64,000 nt of DNA from an uncultured Sphingomonadaceae bacterium (GTDB lineage Bacteria > Pseudomonadota > Alphaproteobacteria > Sphingomonadales > Sphingomonadaceae), in contig CANNFX010000001.1 in assembly GCA_947504025.1 (NCBI GenBank), positions 1,153,501 to 1,217,500 on the forward strand. Reading direction: 5' to 3'. The position numbers and the translations under genes are program-made. The notes below the pieces were generated by a model. That model saw only the letters and a list, made by a program, of their open reading frames with translations. It searched no databases and was not told the DNA's origin. Positions 1 to 8,385 of this stretch are shown piece by piece; the first letter of the stretch is position 1, and the number at the start of each line of letters is the position of its first letter.

Positions 1-29
1 GTCGTTCAATTTGGAAGCTGCGGATGCCA

Positions 30-1022
30 TCAAGCGGCCTTCCCAACTAGCTCGTCGTTCCAGTCCTTGAACTGGGGATCGGGGAATATCTCTCGGACAT
101 CGAAGCCCTGCTCCATGTATGCGGATACAGCCTCGTCGACTGCGGCGCGTCCGGCTTCGCCGTTATCGCCAGCGAGGGTGATCTGCCGGACCTGTGATGG
201 CACGTTAATGCGTGGAAGCATTGCAGTGCCGCAAGAGGCCCATACCGGCGTGCTGGGCAATTGCTGACGCAAGACCATCGCATCCTCGGGCCCCTCTACA
301 AAAACGATGTGTTCGCCGATGCCGCCAAGGCGAAGCGCCGACCCTACAATCACGCCGAAGGTGAGCTTTGCTTTTGCTTTCGTGTTGTCGGGCCGCAGAC
401 GCTCGTATTTCTTGCGCCCGCCATCATCGAGAAATACGCACTGCACGCCGACTATTGCATCATTCGCATCCTGCAGGGCGCAAACAAGGGCCGGTATATC
501 TTTGCCCGTTTCGCCAGTTTCAGGATCGCGCCAACGCGGCGTTTCGACATAGCGGACTGTGTCATGTTCTTTGGGATCGATGCTTCTTGAGCGCAGGTAA
601 ACCTCGGCAGGCGTGCCAGCAACAGGCACAGAGCTCTGCCATATTGATCGCGCGAGGGTTACCCGATCAGCGACTTCACGCTCCGCTGCCGCCTTGCGCT
701 TGGTCCGCTCTTCTTCCGAGATGATCGGGAACGTGTCGCCAGTGAGCGATAGGAGCGCGTCGCGGAAGCTCATGCCCTCCTGCTGCATAAGGAACCTGAT
801 CGCATCACCGCCTGCACCGCAGCCATGGCAATGGTAGGTGCCCTTGTTGTCGTTCACTTCGAGACTGGGCGTCCGTTCGGAATGAAAGCAGCACAGGCCG
901 ACAAGCTCATTCGCGCCGCGCTTCTTGAGCGTCGTATGGCGAGAAACGATATCAGATAGGTTGTGGCGAGCCTTGGCATCGTCAACCATCCGTTGGAATT
1001 CATGGTCTGGCAGGCGCGTCAT
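30..1022 (-). CDS. Phage/island-type DNA primase (CHC2 zinc finger + Toprim)
   Basis: A 330-residue primase-like protein, expected to make RNA primers for replication of a mobile element. Seen: an N-terminal CHC2 zinc ribbon (C44-x2-H47 and C65-x2-C68), a middle region rich in charged residues, and a Toprim fold with the acidic motifs VEGPEDA (E243) and AGDNG (D286). It is about half the length of chromosomal DnaG and lacks the C-terminal helicase-interaction domain, as is usual for primases of satellites, prophages and islands. Its start codon overlaps the end of the upstream gene by 4 bp, so the two are probably cotranscribed. Inference: it belongs to an integrated element anchored at the tRNA-Arg near 2.2 kb. 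Family assignment is firm, element type is not. Confidence 0.82.
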   Translation of the reverse strand: MTRLPDHEFQRMVDDAKARHNLSDIVSRHTTLKKRGANELVGLCCFHSERTPSLEVNDNKGTYHCHGCGAGGDAIRFLMQQEGMSFRDALLSLTGDTFPIISEEERTKRKAAAEREVADRVTLARSIWQSSVPVAGTPAEVYLRSRSIDPKEHDTVRYVETPRWRDPETGETGKDIPALVCALQDANDAIVGVQCVFLDDGGRKKYERLRPDNTKAKAKLTFGVIVGSALRLGGIGEHIVFVEGPEDAMVLRQQLPSTPVWASCGTAMLPRINVPSQVRQITLAGDNGEAGRAAVDEAVSAYMEQGFDVREIFPDPQFKDWNDELVGKAA

Positions 1023-1939
1023 ACGACCTCACGCACATCATAGACCTTGTCGACCATGCCAGCGCGTGAACCGCGCACCATGCACGAATTCACCCATGTA
1101 ACGCGATCCTCCTTCAGACGCCGGATATGACCCCGGCGCAAATGGGAGCGTTTCCCGCTGCCTGAGCCCCAAAAACCCTCGCCCTCGGCGCTGGCCCGTA
1201 GATGCAAAACGTGGAAGTCTTTCAGGGGCAGGTGACCCTTACGAATCCGCGATTTGTTGAGCTTGGTAGGCTGCTCCACAAGCCGGGTTTCAACATTGTT
1301 GCATGCCAGCGCCAGCGTTAAATCAAGATAGGCGTTAATCTCGTCCATCAGGTCTGAGGCGATGCTGTCCCGAGCACCAGATGGGCCGAACTTCGCCGCC
1401 ATTTGCGCCCCAACCTCTGGCAAGACCGGAATCCAACCGTCGATGCTCAGACGCGGCTGCTCTGCAGTTTTTGCCGAGATGCGACCGCTGCCGATCATAG
1501 CCTTAGCGACGTTGTCCACTGGGCCAGAAACATATTGAGCCTCGGGACTGATAATCGCAGCTGCGCACACAGGCATCCAAATGCCGAGCTCTTCGAAAAA
1601 GGAAATAGAGGCGATGGCAGTTCCACCTTCAGCCTCCCACGCAAGCGCAATGCGCTTAGGGCAGCGCGTTGCGCTAAACTCGTCGTCCCACATCTTCTCG
1701 GCAGCGTTGTATTCCAGTGCCACGATAGGAAACGGCGGGCTGAACGTTGCAGTCGGGACTTCAGGGCGCGGCTTGGACCGATCCATAAGCTCAGCGCCAT
1801 CAGGTAGTGCGAACACTTGAGCGCGGCGAAGTAAGCCACCGAGATTGTCTAACCCGGCACGGTCAACCTCTGAAAGTGCCTCTCGTATCTTTGCGAAATC
1901 AGTGAGGGCGTGATTGGTGAAGTTCAGCGGATTGGTCAC
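1019..1939 (-). CDS. Hypothetical protein of the tRNA-Arg-linked element
   Basis: A 306-residue soluble protein that I do not recognise. There is no signal peptide or membrane segment. The C-terminal 45 residues are basic (HLRRGHIRRL near residue 270, followed by a W and several Arg/Gly), which could bind nucleic acid. The GTG start at 1939 is preceded by GGGGAG at good distance, and its GTGA overlaps the stop of an open frame further upstream. The 3' end overlaps the primase gene by 4 bp. Translational coupling to a primase suggests a replication or element-maintenance role, but this is inference only. Confidence 0.6.
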   Translation of the reverse strand: MTNPLNFTNHALTDFAKIREALSEVDRAGLDNLGGLLRRAQVFALPDGAELMDRSKPRPEVPTATFSPPFPIVALEYNAAEKMWDDEFSATRCPKRIALAWEAEGGTAIASISFFEELGIWMPVCAAAIISPEAQYVSGPVDNVAKAMIGSGRISAKTAEQPRLSIDGWIPVLPEVGAQMAAKFGPSGARDSIASDLMDEINAYLDLTLALACNNVETRLVEQPTKLNKSRIRKGHLPLKDFHVLHLRASAEGEGFWGSGSGKRSHLRRGHIRRLKEDRVTWVNSCMVRGSRAGMVDKVYDVREVV

Positions 1940-2151
1940 GATACGCTCCCCACCAAAAGGGTCTCGAACCGATTATAGGAAGCTTCTCGAAGGGCGCACC
2001 ACTGCGGATCGTCGCGCAATTCAGGGTGCAAAACCTCCTGCAAAGCGAGCTCGCGATGCGCGGAAAATGCAGCCTCGGAATCGACGTGACTCGCACATAA
2101 CTTGCACGAGCAGACGCTGGGCCGGTCTAAAGGCGCCGTAAGTCTTTGATT
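1936..2151 (-). pseudogene. Open frame without a 5' end, between element gene and tRNA-Arg
   Basis: Reading the minus strand back from the TGA at 1936-1938, a frame stays open through the whole gap and into the tRNA. It has no ATG or GTG; the first usable start is a TTG at 2043, which would give only 35 residues. The frame contains a CSCKLC cluster, then a charged stretch ending in RFETLLVGSVS, and its TGA overlaps the GTG of the next gene in the GTGA arrangement typical of coupled genes. The simplest reading is the 3' part of an element gene whose 5' part was lost at the attachment site. A short TTG-started peptide or chance open frame is also possible. Confidence 0.3.
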
Positions 2152-2153
2152 TA

Positions 2154-2230
<77 letters not shown>

Positions 2231-2340
2231 TAATCTGACCACATTGCCAATGCGGCGCGCCTAGCAAGAGGTTGCGCGGCGCGCCAGCGCTTTTGCGGCA
2301 ATTAGCGATTTGGCAAGCTCGGCGCGCTATTGGCCAAGCT

Positions 2341-2769
2341 ATGACCTCGCAACCTCCTCATTCCAGCTTCGGCAAATCGGCTAAATCTGCGTCCGAAACC
2401 GAAGAAGGGACCGAATTTAATCGCGGCCCAGGCTCCATGAGCACGCGCTGGGCTGCGCTGAACGATGCCAGCAATGCGGTGGCGGTTATGGCCGGGCTAT
2501 TGCCCGAAGCTACCACCTCGCAAATCCGGAATTTCCCGGCGGTGATACGCGATGTTGGCGGCTGGCGATTGGAAATGGCCGAAAACGGTATTCAGGATCT
2601 TGCGGCCTTTATGGAGCCGGGACTCGCAGCCCTGCTTGCAGTAAACGCACGCGGTCAGGATGCCAGTACGGCTGCCTTGGCGCTGTGGCATGAGTTCCAC
2701 GCTGCACGTGCAGCGTTACTTACCCTGCCACCTGAAACCGGAACAATGGGACCGCGCCGAAGCGCTTAA
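2341..2769 (+). CDS. Hypothetical protein, small helical
   Basis: A 142-residue protein from the ATG at 2341; a shorter form starting at the ATG at 2437 (MSTRW..., 110 residues) contains all the sequence that looks folded. The N-terminal 30 residues are Ser/Glu-rich and probably disordered. The rest is rich in Ala and Leu and likely helical, with no signal peptide, no Cys and no catalytic motif I can name. It lies between the tRNA and mmcB and is probably ordinary core DNA of this lineage. No function is proposed. Confidence 0.55.
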   Translation: MTSQPPHSSFGKSAKSASETEEGTEFNRGPGSMSTRWAALNDASNAVAVMAGLLPEATTSQIRNFPAVIRDVGGWRLEMAENGIQDLAAFMEPGLAALLAVNARGQDASTAALALWHEFHAARAALLTLPPETGTMGPRRSA

Positions 2770-2787
2770 CCATCTTCCCTTGACGAA

Positions 2788-2802
2788 GTTCATGCTATGT
2801 TC
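2788..2802 (+). promoter_or_regulatory. LexA/SOS box in front of mmcB
   Basis: The sequence GTTC-ATGCTAT-GTTC is an exact match to the alphaproteobacterial LexA operator GTTC-N7-GTTC. It sits just downstream of a possible -35 (TTGACG, 2780-2785) and 12 bp before the ATG at 2815. A LexA repressor bound here would cover the promoter. MmcB of Caulobacter is known to be SOS-regulated, which fits. Confidence 0.75.
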
Positions 2803-2814
2803 CTATTCAGGAGT

Positions 2815-3327
2815 ATGGCTGATTCCCTTGCAATAGAACCAATCACAAACGCACCAACGGACTCAATGGTTATCGATTCTGGCGCTGTGGCGCGCGGAAT
2901 CATGCGCCTGTTTGCCCGCAATGACATCTGGTGCATTTCCGAAATGCCTCTGAGAGGCGGAAGACGAGCCGACTTGATGGGCATCGACCCGAAAGGCCGT
3001 GTTGTCATTGTCGAAATCAAGGTTTCGCGCGCAGATTTGCTCGGCGATGGGAAATGGCCTGACTATCTCGATCATTGCGACCGCTTTTATTGGGGGCTCG
3101 CGCCCGAACTCGACCGCGCATGTCTCGAAGGTGAAGACTTTAAGCCTGATAGCTGCGGGATCATTGTGGCCGACGGCTATGATGCCGAAATCCTGCGACC
3201 TGCACCGTCACACCCACTTGCCGCCGCGCGCCGTAAAGTCGAAGTTGAGCGGCTGGCCCGTACAGCAATGCGCCGGATGCAAGTTGCTACTGACCCAGCC
3301 TGTTCGCCATGGGGCAGCGGCGAATAG
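2815..3327 (+). CDS. mmcB: MmcB family DNA repair protein (putative endonuclease)
   Basis: A 170-residue homologue of MmcB, needed for mitomycin C resistance in Caulobacter and thought to be a nuclease of the PD-(D/E)xK kind. Seen: RADLMGID followed by IVEIKVSRADL, which is the D...ExK core of that nuclease fold, then the family's SDHCDRFYWGLAP-like stretch and a basic helical C-terminus. I chose the ATG at 2815 because the ATG at 2797 lies inside the LexA box; AGGAG is only 1 nt before 2815, so the message may be leaderless or nearly so. Expected to be induced by DNA damage. Confidence 0.85.
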   Translation: MADSLAIEPITNAPTDSMVIDSGAVARGIMRLFARNDIWCISEMPLRGGRRADLMGIDPKGRVVIVEIKVSRADLLGDGKWPDYLDHCDRFYWGLAPELDRACLEGEDFKPDSCGIIVADGYDAEILRPAPSHPLAAARRKVEVERLARTAMRRMQVATDPACSPWGSGE

Positions 3328-3383
3328 CCACAAGAAAAACCAAAGCTGGCATGCGAATCGCGGTTCCTGCATAGGGTAGTGCC

Positions 3384-4097
3384 ATGCTCGCTACGATCAT
3401 CATATCAGCGCTTGCGATGACTGCCATCGTGGCTGTGCGCTACTTGATCACCAGCGGCGCGTTTGCATGGGCAACCGGCAAAGTCAGACCCGGTCAATAT
3501 GCCGGATTGCAGCCGCAGATTCGCAGCGAGATATTCTGGTCGCTAACCTCTGCCGCTATTTACGGCATCCCAGCGGGCATTGTCGCGTGGGGCTGGAACA
3601 ATCTTGGCTGGACGCTGATCTACACAAGCTGGAGCGATTACCCGCTATGGTATCTACCGCTTTCAGTGCTGGCCTATTTGATCGCACATGACACATGGTT
3701 TTACTGGACCCACCGTTGGATGCACCGCCCGGGACCGTTCAAGCTGGCCCATGCTGTCCATCACGCCAGCCGCCCGCCAACAGCCTGGGCGGCGATGAGC
3801 TTTCATCCGATTGAAGCGATCACCGGTGCTGTGGTAATCCCCGCACTCGTCTTTCTGATACCCATCCATGTGGCAATGCTTGGTGCCGTACTGGCGATCA
3901 TGACTCTGATGGGTGTGACTAATCACATGGGGTGGGAGATGTTTCCCAAGTGGCTCGTTCACTCCAAGTTCGGTAACTGGGTTATAACCGCGAGCCATCA
4001 TAACCAACATCATGAGCGCTACACATGCAATTACGGACTATATTTCCGACTCTGGGATCATCTGTGCGGAACGGATCGCGGCATATCCGCGCCCTAA
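3384..4097 (+). CDS. Sterol desaturase / fatty acid hydroxylase family membrane protein
   Basis: A 237-residue integral membrane di-iron enzyme of the fatty acid hydroxylase superfamily. The histidine clusters are complete: H102-x7-H110-x3-H114, H123-x2-H126-H127, H181, and HH205-206-x2-HH209-210. Hydrophobic segments flank them near residues 5-25, 52-72, 85-101 and 145-178. Such enzymes hydroxylate or desaturate lipids, carotenoids or sterol-like substrates using O2; the substrate here cannot be read from sequence. The AGGG before the ATG supports the start. The downstream gene begins inside its 3' end. Confidence 0.85.
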   Translation: MLATIIISALAMTAIVAVRYLITSGAFAWATGKVRPGQYAGLQPQIRSEIFWSLTSAAIYGIPAGIVAWGWNNLGWTLIYTSWSDYPLWYLPLSVLAYLIAHDTWFYWTHRWMHRPGPFKLAHAVHHASRPPTAWAAMSFHPIEAITGAVVIPALVFLIPIHVAMLGAVLAIMTLMGVTNHMGWEMFPKWLVHSKFGNWVITASHHNQHHERYTCNYGLYFRLWDHLCGTDRGISAP

Positions 4098-4534
4098 CAT
4101 GCCTGGCTGCAGCAGCTGCTCTCACCGGCGCAGTTCCGCCACAGGCGCAGCAATCCGGCACAACTGACGTCACTGTCACGATCAGCAATCTGCGTAACGT
4201 TAAAGGCGTCATTCGCGCATGTATGACTCAGAACAAGAAGCGCTTCCCGAAATGTCGGGGCGATGCAAACGCCTACAGCACCGTGGTATCAGCGAGGAAA
4301 AATGCTGTGTTGACCTTCAAGAATGTGAAGCCCGGCATCTACGCAATTGCCCTACTTCATGATGAAAATAACAATGGCAAAGCAGACCGCGCGCTTTCAA
4401 TGATCCCAAAAGAAGGCTTCGGCTTTTCGCGTGACGCTAAGGTGGTGATGTCGCCGCCAAAATTCTCGTCAGCAGCCTTCACCGTCGGCGAGACGCCTGT
4501 AAATCAGGCCATCCGCATGCGGTATATGCTCTGA
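4064..4534 (+). CDS. DUF2141 secreted protein
   Basis: A 156-residue exported protein with a DUF2141 beta-sandwich domain (roughly residues 37-155; VTISNLRNVKGVIRACM, then the YAIALLHDENNNGK motif characteristic of the family). I prefer the GTG at 4064 because it gives a clean signal peptide (basic start, Ala/Leu core, cleavage near AQQS) and has GGGA six bases upstream; the ATG at 4025 would add 13 unhelpful residues. It overlaps the desaturase gene by 34 bp, so the two are probably one transcript. Function of DUF2141 is unknown; an envelope role is inferred. Confidence 0.78.
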   Translation: MRNGSRHIRALTCLAAAAALTGAVPPQAQQSGTTDVTVTISNLRNVKGVIRACMTQNKKRFPKCRGDANAYSTVVSARKNAVLTFKNVKPGIYAIALLHDENNNGKADRALSMIPKEGFGFSRDAKVVMSPPKFSSAAFTVGETPVNQAIRMRYML

Positions 4535-4706
4535 TTAAGCGGATTACCGCGCACCTCGGATAAAGCAGCGTGAACTGACGTCACGGGAACTGGCGTCATG
4601 AAAAACTTTGCGTGCTCCAGACAACTTAACTGGTTGTTTACCATGTCGCGCCAAAAGGGTCCTCTGATTTCCAAACGCCTGGAATTTAATAGGGGGCTTT
4701 GAAGCC

Positions 4707-6212
4707 ATGGATAACCTACGCGGCAATTTCGGATCGACCGACCTTTCGGGCGACGACCGCGACTATGATGTCGGTGAAGATGATACGGGCCGTGAAGAGC
4801 CGCCCGCGGCTATCGGACAGGACGAGCGCCGCATGCAGGTGCGGGCCTACAATCACTGGGCCGGCCTGCTGCAGGACCGCCAATATCCAGGTGTCGAGGA
4901 CCTGATCCCCGAAGACCTCCCCGATTTTGGCCCATATAGCGTGCTGCTCGACTTTACCGCCGGTATCGAAGATCCGGCAATTCAGTATCTCGGCGACAAG
5001 CTGGCATTAGAATGTGACGCCACGTCCGACATTAACCAGCTGTCCGATGTCCCCAGCCGCAGCCTGCTGACGCGCATCACAGATCATTACATGCAAATTC
5101 TGGCCAATCAGGCCCCGATCGGCTTCGAAGCTGAGTTCGTAAACCAGCGCGGAGCCTCGATCATGTATCGCGGCATTTTGCTGCCTTTCTCCAGCGACAA
5201 TGAAACCATTGATTTCATCTATGGCGTCATCAACTGGAAAGAACTGGCAGATCAGATCACAACCGACGAGTTGCTGCTCGAAATCGATCAGGCGCTTGTC
5301 GCGGGCGAAGATGATCATGCAACCGAAGATATCCACCCGCGCGAAAGTGACGCCATCACCGATTGGGCTGACGGCCCCTCGGCCGAAGCTGCCACTGATA
5401 CCGATGAAAGTCTCTATGAGCTCGGCGTACATGAAGAAGAAGAAGCCCAGATTGACGATGGCCTTCCAACACCAAGCTTTGGTTCACTGACGTCAATCAA
5501 GTCAGGCGAGCCCAGCAAGCCTATGGCAACCGAGATCGAGTTCGATCACGATCCAGCTACAGATGACTTCGACGAATTGGTGTCGGACGAGGTTGTTGAT
5601 GATGCCGACATGGCACTGTCTGACTGGCTGGCCTCGGCTCGTGAACTGGCCCAGGCCGCTCACCACAGCGAAGACCGCACCCGCAATGCGCTCTACTCAG
5701 CAATTGGCCGCGCCTATGATTTCTCATTGGCTGCTGCAGAAAGTCCGGAAGATTTTGACGAACTCGTCACTGACAGCGGCCTGACCGTGCAGAAACGTGC
5801 GCCAATGACGCCAGTAGTAAAACTGGTCTTTGGGGCTGATTACGACAAAACACGGCTGACCGAATATGCTGCAGCACTAAGCCATGCACGCCGCCTCAAC
5901 CTTGAGCGCGGTCAATTGGCAGGGTTCCTAAGGGACGCTCAAGGCGGCCTGAAAGGCGTAGTGAAAGCAGAGCGCCAGATCCGCCGCGAAGAAAGCGGCA
6001 AGGTGGTCGAGCCATCCAATGGCCCGCAAGAAAAGCTAGCCAAACAGCTGCGTGAAATGGAAACGAAAGATCTTCTTTCAATCGATCCTGAAGGCGCTGA
6101 ATTTGGGCTCGTCATGATCCGCCGTTTGCCTGATGGGCAAGTCGTGTTGGTCGGCGAAATTTCCGATGATATTCCTTTGGTCGAACGCGCAGCACGCAAA
6201 CTGATCGGCTAA
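4707..6212 (+). CDS. PAS_5-like domain protein with acidic disordered centre
   Basis: A 501-residue cytoplasmic protein. Residues about 76-180 resemble the alphaproteobacterial PAS_5 sensor domain, ending in the pattern YRGILLPFSSDNETIDFIYG. Residues about 195-330 are strikingly rich in Asp and Glu and probably unstructured. The C-terminal 170 residues are helical and charged, ending in a small beta-rich segment (GLVMIRRLPDGQVVLVGEIS). No kinase, cyclase or DNA-binding output domain is evident. GGGGG lies 14 bases before the ATG. It stands alone between a DUF2141 gene and an App1 phosphatase. A regulatory or scaffold role is inference. Confidence 0.65.
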   Translation: MDNLRGNFGSTDLSGDDRDYDVGEDDTGREEPPAAIGQDERRMQVRAYNHWAGLLQDRQYPGVEDLIPEDLPDFGPYSVLLDFTAGIEDPAIQYLGDKLALECDATSDINQLSDVPSRSLLTRITDHYMQILANQAPIGFEAEFVNQRGASIMYRGILLPFSSDNETIDFIYGVINWKELADQITTDELLLEIDQALVAGEDDHATEDIHPRESDAITDWADGPSAEAATDTDESLYELGVHEEEEAQIDDGLPTPSFGSLTSIKSGEPSKPMATEIEFDHDPATDDFDELVSDEVVDDADMALSDWLASARELAQAAHHSEDRTRNALYSAIGRAYDFSLAAAESPEDFDELVTDSGLTVQKRAPMTPVVKLVFGADYDKTRLTEYAAALSHARRLNLERGQLAGFLRDAQGGLKGVVKAERQIRREESGKVVEPSNGPQEKLAKQLREMETKDLLSIDPEGAEFGLVMIRRLPDGQVVLVGEISDDIPLVERAARKLIG

Positions 6213-6235
6213 ACTACTGAAAAAGACAAAGGGAC

Positions 6236-6262
6236 GGGACGGGTTCAATTCGAACCTATCCC
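6236..6262 (+). terminator. Terminator-like hairpin without U-tract
   Basis: GGTTC (6242-6246) pairs with GAACC (6252-6256) around a 5-nt loop, and GGGA (6236-6239) with TCCC (6259-6262) across a 2x2 internal loop. It lies just after the PAS protein gene. No run of T follows, so termination would be weak or the hairpin may only stabilise the 3' end. Confidence 0.35.
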
Positions 6263-6292
6263 GCGCCCTCCTTCATCGCTAGCACAGCGGGA

Positions 6293-7411
6293 ATGGACCT
6301 TTTTCCTCGCCACCCAGCGCGTATCCTACCCTACTTCGGCTATCGCAGCCGCACGCAATTGACCCTCACTGCCCGCGCTCTTCGGGCAAGAGAAACCAAC
6401 TTCTCTGGCGGAGGAAGATGGCGTGCATTTCGAACTATGCTGGCACAATTCGTTTCGCATGAAGTCGAAGGCCTTGAAGTAACGCTGGAATTGCGACGCC
6501 AGGATGGCAGTAAAACTCGCCATCCAACTACCACCGATAGCGAAGGCTTCGCCCGTTGGGACATAACACTGAACGACGGCTGGGAATTATCTCAACATAC
6601 AGCGTGGGAGGTCGTCGCTCTATATTGGACCAATGACGAGGGCTATCACAGTGTAGACGGCCATATTCTGGCACCCGGCGTAGACAGCCACATAGCGGTT
6701 ATTTCGGATATCGATGACACGATTATTGAAACCGGCATCACCGCCAGCTTTAGGGCGCTCGCCCGAAACTGGCGCCGCGTTCTTGCAGAATTGCCCGACG
6801 AACGCCTGACGGTGCCCGGCGCTGACGTATTCTACAATGCGCTGGGCGGCGGCCACGTCAAGCGGGCTGAGGACGCCAGTCCGGGAGACCGCATTCCTGC
6901 TACCGTCCGGCCCTTTTTTTACGTGTCATCGAGCCCTTGGAATCTGTTTTCATATTTGGTTGCATTCAAACGGGCGCATAATTTGCCGCTCGGGCCAATG
7001 ATATTGCGCGATTGGGCGTTTGACCGCGCCACGTTGGGCAGCACCGGCCACGGCGCGCATAAACGCGCAGCCATAGACACAATTTGCGGCACATATCCCG
7101 ACATGCGCTTCGCATTGATTGGTGACGATACACAGGGCGATTTACCGGCCTATGCCGACGTTGTTGAGGGCAATCCCGGGCGAATCGCAGCCGTCTTCAT
7201 ACGGACCGGCACGAGTGACGAACTGACCGCAGAAGAGCACGCAGCAAGGGCAGCGATCGAGGCCGCAGGCGTCCCGTTATGGCTTGGCGAAAGCTATGAA
7301 ATCGGGCAGGATTTCCTAAAGGCTGCCGGACTTTCCGGAAATGGTGATACCTCACGGATCGTTTCAGCCGTCGAAGACAAGGGCATCACGGCAGAGGTTT
7401 CCAAAGAGTAA
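6293..7411 (+). CDS. App1-family phosphatidate phosphatase-like protein (DUF2183)
   Basis: A 372-residue protein of the App1/DUF2183 family, HAD-type phosphatases related to yeast actin-patch phosphatidate phosphatase. HAD motif I is D139-I-D141-D-T143, motif II is the VSSSPWNL serine stretch at 211-218, the motif III lysine is at K257, and the acidic pair D278-D279 sits in IGDDTQGD. The N-terminal 130 residues form the family's beta-rich domain. The substrate in bacteria is unsettled. The stop shares one base with the ATG of the esterase gene, so they are coupled. Confidence 0.85.
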   Translation: MDLFPRHPARILPYFGYRSRTQLTLTARALRARETNFSGGGRWRAFRTMLAQFVSHEVEGLEVTLELRRQDGSKTRHPTTTDSEGFARWDITLNDGWELSQHTAWEVVALYWTNDEGYHSVDGHILAPGVDSHIAVISDIDDTIIETGITASFRALARNWRRVLAELPDERLTVPGADVFYNALGGGHVKRAEDASPGDRIPATVRPFFYVSSSPWNLFSYLVAFKRAHNLPLGPMILRDWAFDRATLGSTGHGAHKRAAIDTICGTYPDMRFALIGDDTQGDLPAYADVVEGNPGRIAAVFIRTGTSDELTAEEHAARAAIEAAGVPLWLGESYEIGQDFLKAAGLSGNGDTSRIVSAVEDKGITAEVSKE

Positions 7412-8373
7412 TGGCAAGTACGAAAAGGATGGGCCGAATGGGCTGGGTCTTGGTGACAATTGCAGTGCTGGCTGTGATCGCATTCGGTTTGTGGCGCGCA
7501 GCATTCGCCTTTGGGTCGGCTGACACGCTGAACCGGCTTGATAGTATATATTCACGCAGCACAGGAACGAAGCAGGTAGCCGCGGAGCAATATGGCAGCA
7601 ATTCTCAACAACGAGTTGAGCTCTATGTGCCCGAGGCTGCACCTACTTCGGACACAGGACACCCAATTGTGGTCTTTATCCATGGCGGCAGTTGGAGCTT
7701 TGGTCAGCCCGAGGATTACACCTTCATAGCCCGAACACTGGGTGATCTGGGCTATGCCACCGCGCTGGTCGGATACCGTCTGGTGCCAGGCGGAGAATTT
7801 CCGGCGATGCTGGAAGACAGCGCGGCTTCGGTTCGCTGGGTAACCGAAAACGCAGCGGCGTACGGTGCCGACACCAATGCGATCATACTGATGGGGCATT
7901 CTGCAGGCGCATATAATGCGCTGATGACCGGTCTTGATCGCCAATGGCTGGGCCGCGAGGGCTTGGCAGACGACACGATCAAGGGCGTCGTTAGCCTTGC
8001 CGGACCTGCCGACTTTCTACCGCTCGACAGCGATTCGACCAAGGCCGCGTTCGGACATGTCGAGCCACTGGAAACCACCCAGCCGATCACTTTTGCGCGC
8101 GGCGATGGGCCGCCGCTACTGCTGTTGCATGGCAGCACGGACACGACTGTCTATCCGCGTAATTCAGTCAATCTGAACAAGGCCATACACGAGGCCGGCG
8201 GTGATAGTGAGTTGGTAGAATACCCTGATGTAAACCATTCGCAGATCATAATGGCCTATTCCCGCCCTTTTCAGGGCGACCGTAAGATCATTAACAAAAC
8301 CGCCGAATTCTTAGCCCGGGTCAGCCAGCTGGCCAAGGAACCTTCAGCGCCGGTTCAGGCCGAAACGCCGTAA
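7411..8373 (+). CDS. Alpha/beta hydrolase (BD-FAE/carboxylesterase-like), membrane anchored
   Basis: A 320-residue esterase-type hydrolase. An N-terminal hydrophobic segment (residues about 12-33) should act as a signal anchor, putting the enzyme on the periplasmic side. Catalytic features are present: the oxyanion-hole HGGSW at 91-95, the nucleophile S164 in GHSAG, an Asp in HGSTDTTVYP and the His in VNHSQI. The fold matches kynurenine formamidase/BD-FAE relatives, so small acyl esters are the likely substrates. TAATG overlap with the upstream App1 gene indicates translational coupling. Confidence 0.85.
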   Translation: MASTKRMGRMGWVLVTIAVLAVIAFGLWRAAFAFGSADTLNRLDSIYSRSTGTKQVAAEQYGSNSQQRVELYVPEAAPTSDTGHPIVVFIHGGSWSFGQPEDYTFIARTLGDLGYATALVGYRLVPGGEFPAMLEDSAASVRWVTENAAAYGADTNAIILMGHSAGAYNALMTGLDRQWLGREGLADDTIKGVVSLAGPADFLPLDSDSTKAAFGHVEPLETTQPITFARGDGPPLLLLHGSTDTTVYPRNSVNLNKAIHEAGGDSELVEYPDVNHSQIIMAYSRPFQGDRKIINKTAEFLARVSQLAKEPSAPVQAETP

Positions 8374-8385
8374 GTTCGGCTCAGA

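Noticed and set aside
4165-5495. Three copies of the palindrome TGACGTCA within 1.3 kb (4165, 4576, 5488)
   Set aside because: Two are inside coding sequence, spacing is irregular, and no bacterial regulator with this site is implied; noticed after the fact, so chance is likely.
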